A stretch of 64,000 bases of DNA from Solobacterium moorei (GTDB taxonomy: Bacteria; Bacillota_I; Bacilli_A; Erysipelotrichales; Erysipelotrichaceae), in contig NZ_AP028934.1 of assembly GCF_036323475.1 (NCBI RefSeq), positions 682,001 to 746,000 of the forward strand. The letters run 5' to 3'. The notes below the pieces were generated by a model that searched no databases, had not been told where the DNA came from, and saw nothing but the letters and a program-made list of their open reading frames with translations. This document shows positions 55,657 through 64,000 of the stretch, one piece after another. A program made the position numbers and the translations under genes. Each line of letters starts with the position of its first letter. The stretch's first letter is position 1.

Positions 55657-56001
55657 AATATTTATTATACAGGTACAAATGGAAATGCTAGACAATTTGC
55701 AAGTGAGATGGAATATAGCGGACTCAAAAAGAAGATTCGTGAAGAAGAGGGAAACTTGAGATATGAATATTTCTATCCTATAAATGATGATGAAACAGTA
55801 TTGTTAATTGATTCTTGGAAAGATCAGAAATCAATTGATTTTCATCATGCTTCGTCAATGATGGTAGAGATTGCAAAGCTGCGTGATAAATATGATTTAC
55901 ATATGCGTGTTGAAAGATATGTTTTGGATGATACAAACGAAAATATCGACCGCAAATTCATTAGAGAATAGGGATATTTAAAAGAAAGGTGCCAAAATAA
56001 T

Positions 56002-56808
56002 ATGTTAGAAGAAATTACTTCTTTAGATAGATGTGAAGCATTCATCAATGAAGTATGTAGTGATGCAAACTATGTAGATCCTCATTATCTGTATGATAAT
56101 AATAATCTGTATCGTGCTTTTGAAAAAAGAGACCAACATGTATATGTATATTTTGAAGATGGTAAAATCAATGGAATATTTGTATTACTGATTTTACCAA
56201 CGGAAAAATATGTAGAAATGATGATTGGCTTATCTAAGTCAGAACATGCATACAGAGAATTGTTTAAATATCTGAAAAAGAATTATAAAGGTTATCGTTG
56301 TGACTTCGTCATAAATCCGAAAAATATCCTGTTAAAGAATATACTTACTTCAAAGAATGCAATCTTTGAAAATGAACAACAAAGAATGATTGCTAGACAA
56401 GCATCACAGAAAGAGTATTCGCTGGATATTCAACTATATAGCGATAAGTGGAAACGCTCCTACGTTGATATGCACGTAAAAGAAACCTATTGGACAGCAG
56501 AAAAGGTATTATCTGCACTGGATCGGTTCAGAGTATTCCTGGCAATTGATAAAGAACAGTTGGCTGGATATTTAGATGTGACATACGCATACAAACAAAA
56601 TGAGCCATATAGCTTAGTTGTATTGCCACAGTATCAAAATCAAGGATACGAAGAAGCACTGCTATCAAACGCTATTGGGTTGAATGGCACAAATACAATG
56701 ATGACTTTGGTGGATGTAAACGCAAAGGAAGAAATCAGAATTTATCAAGAGGCTGGTTTTGAGACTATCGAAGGACAGAATAGTATCTTTGCAACAATTA
56801 CAATTTAA
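56002..56808 (+). CDS. Tandem GNAT-type acetyltransferase-like protein
   Basis: 268 residues. A degenerate N-terminal GNAT-like half (YVYFEDGKINGIFVLL) and a C-terminal half with the acetyl-CoA region YSLVVLPQYQNQGYEEALL and EEIRIYQEAGFETI. Substrate unknown. AAAGGTGCC upstream. Starts 30 bases after the ABM gene, probably one operon. Confidence 0.78.
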   Translation: MLEEITSLDRCEAFINEVCSDANYVDPHYLYDNNNLYRAFEKRDQHVYVYFEDGKINGIFVLLILPTEKYVEMMIGLSKSEHAYRELFKYLKKNYKGYRCDFVINPKNILLKNILTSKNAIFENEQQRMIARQASQKEYSLDIQLYSDKWKRSYVDMHVKETYWTAEKVLSALDRFRVFLAIDKEQLAGYLDVTYAYKQNEPYSLVVLPQYQNQGYEEALLSNAIGLNGTNTMMTLVDVNAKEEIRIYQEAGFETIEGQNSIFATITI

Positions 56809-56894
56809 GGTGAATGGTTCACTCTTTGTTAATACGAATTGAAAGAGAACAGAACTTATACTATGATTTTGGTAACAAGCAATATGGTGATAAG

Positions 56895-58058
56895 ATGAAA
56901 AAAAAGAGTACATTTGTATTTACCGGTGATATCGGTTTTGATAAATATATGGATCGAAAATGGGAAGACAAACATCTGATTACAGATGGTGTTTTACGCT
57001 TTTTGCATAGTAGTGACCATGTTGTGGCAAATGTAGAAGGAGCACTCATTGATTTACCTCCACAAGATGATACTTCTGGTGTAAAACAGCTGATTCACGC
57101 AATGAATCCGAATGCTATCAAGGTTTTGAATCACATGCATGCAGATGTGTGGAATTTGTGTAATAATCATATTCTTGATGCTGGTGAAGAAGGTGTAGCA
57201 CAAACAATTAAACTTGCAAAAGAGAATCATGTTCAAACAGTTGGGGCAGGGATGAACATTGAGGAAGCTGCTAGATCGCTAGTATTTGATGAAGCAGGTG
57301 GAATCGGTTTGTTTAGTGTTGGTTATCGTAGAGGTTGTAAACCGGCGGATGTAAATCGTGCTGGATGTCTTCTTTGGAATGATATGGAACGCATCCAGAA
57401 AAATATTGATGAAATCAAAAAGATATGTCGTTGGTGCGTGATTGTTTGCCATGGTGGTGAGGAGTTTACATCGCTACCATCTTCCTATACAAGAGATCGT
57501 TATCATAAATTTTTAGAGATGGGTGCGGATATTGTAGTAGCACATCATCCTCACGTTCCAATGAACTATGAAACAGTAAATGATAAAGTTATTTTCTATT
57601 CCCTAGGAAATTTTATTTTTGATACAGATTATCAACGTGCACAATACAATACAGAGCATGGTATCTTGGTTAAAATTAACTTCACTGAAAAGAAGTTTAC
57701 TTGGGATGCTTGTGGTATTCGCATCAATCGTGATCTAGAACATGTACGTACTGCAAAATTGCCTGATATTTTTACGGATGTCCAGGAAGAAGAGTATAAA
57801 AAATTAGAAGCACTTGCGGCGAAGATGATGGTGTCTGCGTATAAGAGACAATTAATCTACTTAAATCCAAAGGAATATCAAAACGTAAGTGAAGAAAAAT
57901 GGAAAGAAAATTTCATGAATCCAAAACGTAGTGGTCGTGTGGAAGGAGAAGCACTTGACTTCCAAATCATCTATCCACTTGCCAAAACTGCTGATGATGG
58001 TGAATGGGAAAAGAGTAAACTAAAAAAAGTTATCAAATATATCCAAAAACAAATATAG
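56895..58058 (+). CDS. CapA-family metallophosphatase-like protein
   Basis: 387 residues starting MKKKSTFVFTGDIGFDKYM. Metal-binding motifs GDIGFD, VANVEGAL, LCNNHILDAG, VCHGGEE, AHHPHV and FYSLGNFIFD are those of CapA/PgsA-type poly-gamma-glutamate proteins. No signal peptide is seen, so it may act in the cytoplasm. ATG at 56895 gives the family N-terminus; an earlier in-frame ATG adds 27 unrelated residues. Confidence 0.85.
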   Translation: MKKKSTFVFTGDIGFDKYMDRKWEDKHLITDGVLRFLHSSDHVVANVEGALIDLPPQDDTSGVKQLIHAMNPNAIKVLNHMHADVWNLCNNHILDAGEEGVAQTIKLAKENHVQTVGAGMNIEEAARSLVFDEAGGIGLFSVGYRRGCKPADVNRAGCLLWNDMERIQKNIDEIKKICRWCVIVCHGGEEFTSLPSSYTRDRYHKFLEMGADIVVAHHPHVPMNYETVNDKVIFYSLGNFIFDTDYQRAQYNTEHGILVKINFTEKKFTWDACGIRINRDLEHVRTAKLPDIFTDVQEEEYKKLEALAAKMMVSAYKRQLIYLNPKEYQNVSEEKWKENFMNPKRSGRVEGEALDFQIIYPLAKTADDGEWEKSKLKKVIKYIQKQI

Positions 58059-58100
58059 ATAGGGGAACACTATGAGCAGAAAAAGGATTAATGGCAGTAC

Positions 58101-58955
58101 TTGAGTTTTTTTGAAAAACATCGTGATGAATGTGAAGGAAAAAGTCAAGAAGAGATTCAGGGATTACTCAACCAGTTTATGCAAGAATATAGTTATCAGA
58201 TATTTAACCAAGCACCACTTACTGAGAATACAGCAAAAACTGCTGATGATTGGTATGATTTAGCATGTGAGGCAAAATCTAGACGCAAGGCGATTAAATA
58301 TTGCGAGAATGCTTTAGAACTTAAACCTGATTATTTGGATGCTGAATTAATGATTGCGGACATAACTACATGTAGTGATTTTGAACACCTAGAGCGACTG
58401 GAAAAAGTTTGCAAGCATGGTGAAGAGTTAATGAAAAAAGAAGGTCTTCTTCCGGATAGTATTGGAGCATTCTGGGGAATTCTTGAAACGAGACCATACA
58501 TGAGAGCGCTATGTTCTAAACTTCAGGCCTTAATAGAAATGGGCATGATGAAGAAGGCTATTGACGTGGCTGAAGAAATGTTAACGCTATGCGAAAGTGA
58601 TAATATGGGTATTCGCTTTCAATTAGTAAGTTTATATGCGTACTTTGAAGACGCAATGAATGCAAATCGAATTTTGGAAAAGTATCCAGGTCATGCAACG
58701 TCAATGTTAATGCCGCTTTCACTGTTATATTTTAAATTGGGTGATTTGGAGCTTTCGAAGAAATATCTAAATACACTCATGGAAATAAACAAAGACTTCA
58801 AAGAGTTCTTGAAGTATACAAATAGTTATACAGTACAAAGTTTTTATGATGATGCAATAAGACAGGGTTATAGACCGAATTCAATGGGTGAAATTATTAT
58901 GTGCTTGATGGATTCTACTTTCCTGTTTGAGCGTGCGGATGCTTATTTCGAATAG
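58101..58955 (+). CDS. TPR-like repeat protein; start near a T7 run
   Basis: 284 residues of helical repeats (AIKYCENALELKPDYLDAEL, AIDVAEEMLTLCES, LSKKYLNTLMEINKDF), resembling TPR/ST7-type proteins; a scaffold role is probable. The frame opens only with TTG at 58101. If the T7 run at 58106-58112 had six T, the gene would start at ATG 58091 as MAVLEFFEKHRDE with AAAGGA upstream. So this is either a rare start, slippage or a sequence error. Terminator downstream. Confidence 0.65.
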   Translation: MSFFEKHRDECEGKSQEEIQGLLNQFMQEYSYQIFNQAPLTENTAKTADDWYDLACEAKSRRKAIKYCENALELKPDYLDAELMIADITTCSDFEHLERLEKVCKHGEELMKKEGLLPDSIGAFWGILETRPYMRALCSKLQALIEMGMMKKAIDVAEEMLTLCESDNMGIRFQLVSLYAYFEDAMNANRILEKYPGHATSMLMPLSLLYFKLGDLELSKKYLNTLMEINKDFKEFLKYTNSYTVQSFYDDAIRQGYRPNSMGEIIMCLMDSTFLFERADAYFE

Positions 58956-59068
58956 GCAAATCAAATATGCAATCCAAAGAAGACAAAGAAAAAGAAGAGT
59001 ACCACCAAGAAATAAGACAACGTATCTTGCTAATAAAGAAAAAGATTGAATCATAATTGAATAGACTC

Positions 59069-59105
59069 AAAACCACTACATAGAGAATATCTGAGTGGTG
59101 GTTTT
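59069..59105 (+). terminator. Rho-independent terminator
   Basis: AAAACCACTA (59069-59078) pairs with the GTGGTGGTTTT arm (59095-59105), followed by T6. Confidence 0.8.
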
Positions 59106-59216
59106 TTGATGAGAAATACCTTTTATAGAATTGATTGGAATCACTCTTCTGTATGTTTATTTCAAAAAAGTTGTGGTATTCTAATAATGAAGTTTAAATC
59201 GAAAAGGAGTAAAAAT

Positions 59217-60881
59217 ATGACAGATTTATCACCACTACAAAAAGCTAGATATCAGTATGCGCCAAAGCTTCCAAAGATGCTAAGAAATGGTATCTCTGAG
59301 ATTTCAGTTTTGGAAGGGGAAGAGACAACAAGTGTTGCAGATCAGGAAAAGATCAAGGCTTTATTCCCAAATACTTATGGTAAGAAGGAAATCACATTCC
59401 AAAAGGGACAGAATACATCTGTAGCGAAGAAGCAGGTTGTAGGTGTTATCCTTTCTGGTGGACAGGCACCTGGTGGACACAACGTAGTGTGCGGTCTATA
59501 TGATGCTTTAAAGGCAACAAATCCTGAAAACGTATTATATGGATTTAAGAAGGGTCCAAGTGGATTACTTGAAGATGATTATTTAATTTTCGATGATGCT
59601 TATATCGATCAGTATAGAAATACTGGTGGTTTCGATATCATCGGTTCTGGTAGAACAAAGCTTGAAACAGAAGAGCAGTTCGCAGTTGCGGCTGAAGTTT
59701 GTAAGAAGCACGATATCACAGCGATTGTTATTATCGGTGGTGATGACTCCAATACAAACGCTGCTGTTTTAGCTGAGTACTTTGCAGCACATGATGCTGG
59801 TGTACAGGTAATCGGTTGCCCTAAGACAATCGATGGTGACTTAAAGAATGAAGATATCGAATGTTCTTTCGGTTTCGATACAGCTACTAAGACATATAGC
59901 GAAGTTATCGGTAACATTGAAAGAGATGCTAACTCTGCTAAGAAGTACTGGCATTTCGTTAAGGTAATGGGACGTTCTGCTTCTCACGTTGCTTTGGAAT
60001 GTGCATTACAGACACAACCAAACGTTTGCTTGATTTCTGAAGAGGTTGCTGAAAAGAAGATGTCCTTATCACAGATTGCAGACTATATCGCTGATTCTGT
60101 AGAAGCTAGAGCTGCTAAGGGTATGAACTTCGGTGTTGCAATTATCCCTGAAGGTGTCGTTGAATTCGTTCCAGAGTTCTCTGCATTAATCGCTGAAATT
60201 AATGAATTACTTGCTGGTAGTAAGGCAGAAACATTCAATGCTTTACCGAACTGGAAAGAAAAGTATGCATTTATTGAAAAAGGTTTATCTAAGGAAGCGA
60301 TGTCAGTATTTGCCATTCTTCCAGAGGGAATCCAACAGCAGTTATTCTTAGAAAGAGACCCACACGGAAACGTACAGGTATCTCTTATTGAATCTGAGAA
60401 GTTATTCTCTGCTATCGTGAAAGCTAAGTTAGAAGAGAGAAAGGCTGCAGGTACTTACAAGGGTAAGTTCAATGCTCTACATCACTTCTTCGGTTATGAA
60501 GGAAGATGTGCATTCCCATCTAACTTTGACGCAGACTATTGCTATTCATTAGGTTACAATGCATTCATGTTAATCCAATATGGATACAATGGATACTTGT
60601 CAAAGGTTTCTAACCTATCTAAGTCTGCTGATGAATGGGTAGCTGGTGGTATGCCAATCACTAAGATGATGAACATCGAAAGAAGACATGGTGAAGACAA
60701 GCCAGTTATCAGAAAGGCACTTGTTGAACTCGATGGTAAGCCATTCAAGTTCTTCGAAGCACACAGAGAACAGTGGGCTAAGGAAACATGCTACACATAC
60801 CCAGGCGCAATTCAGTACTATGGACCAGCTGAGGTTTGTGATCTAACAACTAGAACACTAGCTCTTGAAAAGGGTGAATAA
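59217..60881 (+). CDS. pfp: PPi-dependent 6-phosphofructokinase
   Basis: 554 residues, the long plant-like PFP class. Phosphate-binding GGDDSNTNA (Gly174-Asp177; the second Asp marks PPi rather than ATP use), PKTIDGDL (residues 202-209) with the catalytic Asp206, and [14 protein letters not shown]. Converts fructose-6-phosphate and PPi to fructose-1,6-bisphosphate and phosphate in glycolysis, reversibly. ATG at 59217 follows AAAAGGAG; a longer ORF upstream is rejected. Codon use favours highly expressed genes (frequent AAG, GGT, TTC). Terminator follows. Confidence 0.95.
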   Translation: MTDLSPLQKARYQYAPKLPKMLRNGISEISVLEGEETTSVADQEKIKALFPNTYGKKEITFQKGQNTSVAKKQVVGVILSGGQAPGGHNVVCGLYDALKATNPENVLYGFKKGPSGLLEDDYLIFDDAYIDQYRNTGGFDIIGSGRTKLETEEQFAVAAEVCKKHDITAIVIIGGDDSNTNAAVLAEYFAAHDAGVQVIGCPKTIDGDLKNEDIECSFGFDTATKTYSEVIGNIERDANSAKKYWHFVKVMGRSASHVALECALQTQPNVCLISEEVAEKKMSLSQIADYIADSVEARAAKGMNFGVAIIPEGVVEFVPEFSALIAEINELLAGSKAETFNALPNWKEKYAFIEKGLSKEAMSVFAILPEGIQQQLFLERDPHGNVQVSLIESEKLFSAIVKAKLEERKAAGTYKGKFNALHHFFGYEGRCAFPSNFDADYCYSLGYNAFMLIQYGYNGYLSKVSNLSKSADEWVAGGMPITKMMNIERRHGEDKPVIRKALVELDGKPFKFFEAHREQWAKETCYTYPGAIQYYGPAEVCDLTTRTLALEKGE

Positions 60882-60895
60882 TTGATGTTTAAAGA

Positions 60896-60924
60896 CACAG
60901 TAGAAACTCTACTGTGTTTTTTTG
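60896..60924 (+). terminator. Rho-independent terminator of pfp
   Basis: ACACAGTAG (60896-60904) with CTACTGTGT (60910-60918), loop AAACT, then T6. Confidence 0.88.
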
Positions 60925-60925
60925 T

Positions 60926-60934
60926 GATATAATG
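60926..60934 (+). promoter_or_regulatory. Extended -10 promoter of the S66 gene
   Basis: TGATATAAT (TGnTATAAT) directly after the pfp terminator and 26 bases before the next ATG. Confidence 0.6.
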
Positions 60935-60959
60935 CTAAAAATTATACGAGGTTAGTGTT

Positions 60960-61994
60960 ATGAAGAAAGTGAAAACAATCGGAATCGTCAGTTTATCCAG
61001 TGGTATTCTTGGGGAAGATTTTGTACAACATGAAGTAAAACTAGGATTGGAACGATTAGAGAAACTGGGTATCCAAGTGAAGTTTATGGGACATGCATGC
61101 AAAGGATTGAAATATATCTCCGAACATCCAGAAGATAGGGCGAAAGATCTACTGAATGCATTCCAAGATGATTCAATCGATATGATACTATGTGCAATTG
61201 GTGGTGAGGATACGTATCGTTTACTACCTTATCTTTTTGAGCATGATGAATTAAAGAATGCTGTAAAAGAAAAGATATTCCTTGGCTTTTCCGATACAAC
61301 CTTTAATCACTTAATGTTACATAAAGTAGGTCTCAATACATTCTATGGACAAGCATTTCTTCCGGATGTATGTGAATTGGATGAAGAGATGTTGCCATAC
61401 ACTGAGAAGTATTTCTTGGAATTATTAGAAACTGGGACAATCCATGAAATAACACCAAGTGATGTATGGTATGAGGAACGTAGTGATTATAGTGCAGAAG
61501 CTGTCGGCACAAAACGCATCATGCATGCAAACCAAGGATTTGAATTATTACAAGGAAGTGGATTCTTTGCAGGAAAGATTCTCGGTGGTTGTATCGATAG
61601 TTTGTATGATGTTTTTGATTCAACAAGATACTGTAATTCGGTTGAACTTTGTAAAAGGTATAATCTCTTTCCTAGTTTAGATGATTGGAAAGGAAAGATA
61701 TTATTACTGGAATCCAGTGAAGAACAGCCAACCCCTGAAAAATATCGTCACATGATAGAAGCTTTAAAGAATACAGGTATCTTTGATGTGATTAATGGGA
61801 TTCTTGTTGGAAAGCCAATGGATGAATTATATACAAAGGAATATCAGGAAATTCTGATAGATGTTGTAAATAATCCGAACTTGCCAATTGTATGGAACCT
61901 TAATGTTGGTCATGCGACACCACGGGCGATTGTTCCGTTTGGTGTTATGGCAAGAGTTGATGTTGAAAAGCAGAAGATAAGCTTTAAGTACTGA
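60960..61994 (+). CDS. S66-family peptidase (LdcA/MccF-like)
   Basis: 344 residues. Nucleophile Ser111 in LGFSDTTFNHLML, an oxyanion-type IGGEDTYRLLPYL, and the Glu/His region later (LLESSEEQPTPEKY, LNVGHATPRAIVPFG). The family includes LD-carboxypeptidases of cell-wall recycling and MccF peptides-antibiotic resistance proteins; which applies is not shown. No signal peptide. ACGAGGTTAG ribosome site. Confidence 0.88.
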   Translation: MKKVKTIGIVSLSSGILGEDFVQHEVKLGLERLEKLGIQVKFMGHACKGLKYISEHPEDRAKDLLNAFQDDSIDMILCAIGGEDTYRLLPYLFEHDELKNAVKEKIFLGFSDTTFNHLMLHKVGLNTFYGQAFLPDVCELDEEMLPYTEKYFLELLETGTIHEITPSDVWYEERSDYSAEAVGTKRIMHANQGFELLQGSGFFAGKILGGCIDSLYDVFDSTRYCNSVELCKRYNLFPSLDDWKGKILLLESSEEQPTPEKYRHMIEALKNTGIFDVINGILVGKPMDELYTKEYQEILIDVVNNPNLPIVWNLNVGHATPRAIVPFGVMARVDVEKQKISFKY

Positions 61995-62017
61995 ATATAA
62001 CAAGTTCAGTACTTTTT
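61987..62017 (+). terminator. Terminator of the S66 gene
   Basis: AGTACTGAA (61987-61995, overlapping the stop) pairs with TTCAGTACT (62005-62013), then T5. Confidence 0.85.
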
Positions 62018-62021
62018 ATAA

Positions 62022-62046
62022 AAAAAGAAGGCCATTTTAGACCTTC
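62022..62046 (-). terminator. Terminator of the ABC ATPase gene
   Basis: On the minus strand GAAGG and CCTTC arms around TCTAAAATGG are followed by seven T. Confidence 0.7.
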
Positions 62047-62054
62047 GATTAAGT

Positions 62055-63689
62055 TTACTGAATTGTTACTGAACCAGAAGCGATGAGCTTTCCTGATTTT
62101 CTATCATACAGAAGAATATCGTATGGAAGAATTGTGATATGAACCCGATCACCAATGACAAAGGATTGAGAACCAAAGATAACAGATGTAAGAAGATAGT
62201 TATTGACGTTAAGCTTTAATGTTGACTCCATACCAGTAGGCATAGAGCCATCGACTGCTGCATCTAACTTACCATTTACATCGACTGTAATCTTTTCTGG
62301 ACGGATACCTAAGATGAAGTCCTCATTTGTAATGATTACATCATCATCGCTGATATAGTCCTCATTAACTTTTTGGATGTGATATTTGAATACTTCATCT
62401 TTATTTTCTTTTTCAACCTTAGTGCTAGATTTTTCATCAAGATCATTAGAATGTTTTTCTGCATCACGCTGTTCAAACCATTCTTGCATGTTGAATTTAT
62501 GCTCTGGTGTAAAGACTGCTGTCTTATCATCTAATACTGTAAATGTAAATGTTCCATCTGAGTTCTGCTTTCCTTTTGCTTCTAAGAAGTTAATTGATGG
62601 ATTTCCGACGAAGTCGGCACAGAATAGGTTATTTGGCTTATTATAGAGTGACAATGGATAATCATATTGTTGTAGTAAGCCATTATTCATTAAGCAGATC
62701 TTTGTTGAAAGTGTCATTGCTTCCATTTGATCATGTGTAACGTATACAAATGTTGAACCAGTTTCTACATGCAATCTCTGTAATTCATAACGCATTTCTA
62801 AGCGTAGCTTTGCATCAAGGTTAGATAATGGTTCATCCATAAATAGAACCTGTGGTTCAGGTGCTAAGGTACGAGCGATGGCAACACGCTGCTGTTGTCC
62901 ACCGGAAAGTTCAGCTGGATAACGATCCATAAACATACCAATCTTTACGATTCTTGCAACACGATTTACTGATAAGTCGATTTCCTCATTGCTTAATCTA
63001 CGAATGATCGTTTTCGTTATACCATTCTCTACAACTTCAAATTTCTCATTTACAGTTTCGTTCTTAGCTTGATGTGCAGCAATTAATTTATTCTTTTTCT
63101 CTTCAAATTGTTGAATATACTTTTTAGCATCTTGTTCGATAGCATTTGATGAATGTAAGTTGAACTTGAAGATCTTTTCTGCTGTATGTTTTGAAATTGT
63201 ATAGGTATTGATCAGTTTTAGAAGAAGACGCTTCTTATCAATTTTACCTGCTTTTTCTCTACATTCTTCAAAGATTTGTGTGAGTTTATTTGTGTTTTGT
63301 AATGAACGAATGACATCACTGGTTGTTTTTAATTCTATGTCCATTACCGGAAGCTCTTCTTTGATGTTTTTTAATCCAAAGGAGATGTTGTCATAAACAG
63401 TCATGTTTGGCCATAACGCATAGTTTTGGAATAAGAATCCTACTTTACGTTTGTTTGGTGGAATATTAATTCCTTGGTCGGAGTCAAATACAATTTGATC
63501 ACCAATTTTAATCTGACCGCTTGTAGGTGTTTCTAGACCAGCAATCATACGTAGTGTTGTTGTTTTACCACAACCGGATGGTCCTAAGATCGTAATAAAT
63601 GAATTGTTTTCAATATGTAGGTTGAGGTTATCTACAGCATAGAATTTTCCCCAACGCTTTGTGATATTTGTTAGTTTGATTTCAGGCAT
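62055..63689 (-). CDS. MalK/FbpC-type ABC importer ATPase with a large insertion
   Basis: 544 residues. Walker A GPSGCGKTTT (36-45), Q-loop Gln88, signature LSGGQQQRVA (261-270), Walker B VLFMDEPLSNLD, switch His in VTHDQMEAM, and a C-terminal TOBE-like part (EDFILGIRPEKITVDVNG). Between Q-loop and signature it has about 120 extra residues (roughly 111-233), mostly charged helix, where relatives have none. The C-terminus also carries a charged insertion near 420-460. GAGGAAAAAA upstream. The permease gene precedes it on the same strand. Confidence 0.88.
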   Translation of the reverse strand: MPEIKLTNITKRWGKFYAVDNLNLHIENNSFITILGPSGCGKTTTLRMIAGLETPTSGQIKIGDQIVFDSDQGINIPPNKRKVGFLFQNYALWPNMTVYDNISFGLKNIKEELPVMDIELKTTSDVIRSLQNTNKLTQIFEECREKAGKIDKKRLLLKLINTYTISKHTAEKIFKFNLHSSNAIEQDAKKYIQQFEEKKNKLIAAHQAKNETVNEKFEVVENGITKTIIRRLSNEEIDLSVNRVARIVKIGMFMDRYPAELSGGQQQRVAIARTLAPEPQVLFMDEPLSNLDAKLRLEMRYELQRLHVETGSTFVYVTHDQMEAMTLSTKICLMNNGLLQQYDYPLSLYNKPNNLFCADFVGNPSINFLEAKGKQNSDGTFTFTVLDDKTAVFTPEHKFNMQEWFEQRDAEKHSNDLDEKSSTKVEKENKDEVFKYHIQKVNEDYISDDDVIITNEDFILGIRPEKITVDVNGKLDAAVDGSMPTGMESTLKLNVNNYLLTSVIFGSQSFVIGDRVHITILPYDILLYDRKSGKLIASGSVTIQ

Positions 63690-63700
63690 ATTTTTTCCTC

Positions 63701-64000
63701 CTAATTACCAATTCCTTCATCAAGGCTTGCACCAGTTAATTTATTTACAATCAAGTTTGAAAGCATGATTGTTACAATTAAGATCAGGTTGATTGCACTT
63801 GAGAAAGCATATAGTCCCATTTCATCAAAGTAATCTAATGTAGTTGATAAGATAAATCCTTGCGTACATAGTAATAAGAATAGTGATAACTCACGTAAGC
63901 AAGTCATGAATGGTAACATGAACCCACTGATGATAGAAGACTTTTGAATTGGGATGATAATGCGTGTCATACGTTTGATCCAAGGGATATCTTGGATGAT
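63701..64000 (-). CDS. ABC transporter permease, C-terminal part
   Basis: The last 99 codons; the gene runs out of the window. Reads IQDIPWIKRMTRIIIPIQKS (the EAA loop region), FMTCLRELSLFLLLCT, and two last membrane helices ending DEGIGN. The layout fits binding-protein-dependent permeases of the iron(III)/thiamine type. Its stop is 11 bases before the ATPase start, so both form one importer operon. Confidence 0.8.
   Translation of the reverse strand: MIQDIPWIKRMTRIIIPIQKSSIISGFMLPFMTCLRELSLFLLLCTQGFILSTTLDYFDEMGLYAFSSAINLILIVTIMLSNLIVNKLTGASLDEGIGN

Larger units (their letters stand above)
53894..55971 (+). pseudogene. ABM-domain monooxygenase-like gene split by two nested IS elements
   Basis: The 5' codons ATG AGT ATA ATA ATA AAT (53894-53911) and the 3' part from 55665 join perfectly when both elements and one copy of each target duplication are removed. 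The result starts MSIIINIYYTGTNGNARQFA, is about 108 residues and has the antibiotic-biosynthesis-monooxygenase-like core RYEYFYPINDDETVLLIDSW. GAGG lies upstream of the ATG. The coding body 55665-55971 is otherwise intact, but unlikely to be translated correctly. Confidence 0.85.

Overview
The window is AT-rich DNA of a Gram-positive gut- or oral-type Firmicute. It shows Shine-Dalgarno starts of the AGGAGG type, TGnTATAAT promoters and hairpin-T terminators. The chromosomal genes (PPi-dependent phosphofructokinase, S66 peptidase, Tat, CPBP) would fit an Erysipelotrichia-like or clostridial host, but that assignment is inference only.

Positions 1-37312 are the right part of an integrative conjugative or mobilizable element. 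Backbone genes are a type IA topoisomerase (topB), an AbrB-like switch, an AlbA_2/RecG-like regulator, a giant ArdC/N6-methylase/SNF2-helicase protein, an ssDNA-binding-like protein, mobC and a MobA-type relaxase with a probable oriT, a sigma-70-like protein, a small conserved ORF and a large serine recombinase at the right end. A 2.3-kb group II intron splits the giant gene; removing it restores a 2906-residue frame. A TnpV-like gene is overprinted in another frame inside the giant gene. Cargo is a BceAB/RS-type peptide-resistance module, and an AraC / ECF-transporter / TetR (broken) / two-half ABC transporter block. Two nearly identical 1703-bp IS110 copies lie in inverted orientation and flank 16.7 kb.

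Positions 37313-47970 are a scrap-yard: a degenerate cytosine methyltransferase fused to a relaxase tail, membrane and lipoprotein genes of unknown role, a TnpW-like gene, an ABC-three-component conflict system whose ATPase has lost its middle, a GC-rich prophage scrap (VapE-like end, small phage ORF, VRR-NUC), and a frameshifted flavodoxin/ferredoxin (EFR1-type) gene.

Positions 48000-64000 are chromosome: CPBP protease, MarR, Tat/S41, two methyltransferases, an ABM-domain gene, a GNAT protein, a CapA-like protein, a TPR protein, pfp, an S66 peptidase and an ABC importer. It is broken by two identical 1204-bp IS1595-type elements with separate 8-bp target duplications, and by a 528-bp internally deleted relative. 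Two of these elements are nested in the ABM gene.

The strongest unusual observation is in the IS110 copies. The 355-bp leader holds sequences matching both element ends (TTATCAAG for the right end, AGAAAAA for the left end), as expected of a bridge RNA. The two copies differ at four leader positions, all inside one predicted stem-loop, and both copies sit in the T-tract of a Rho-independent terminator.
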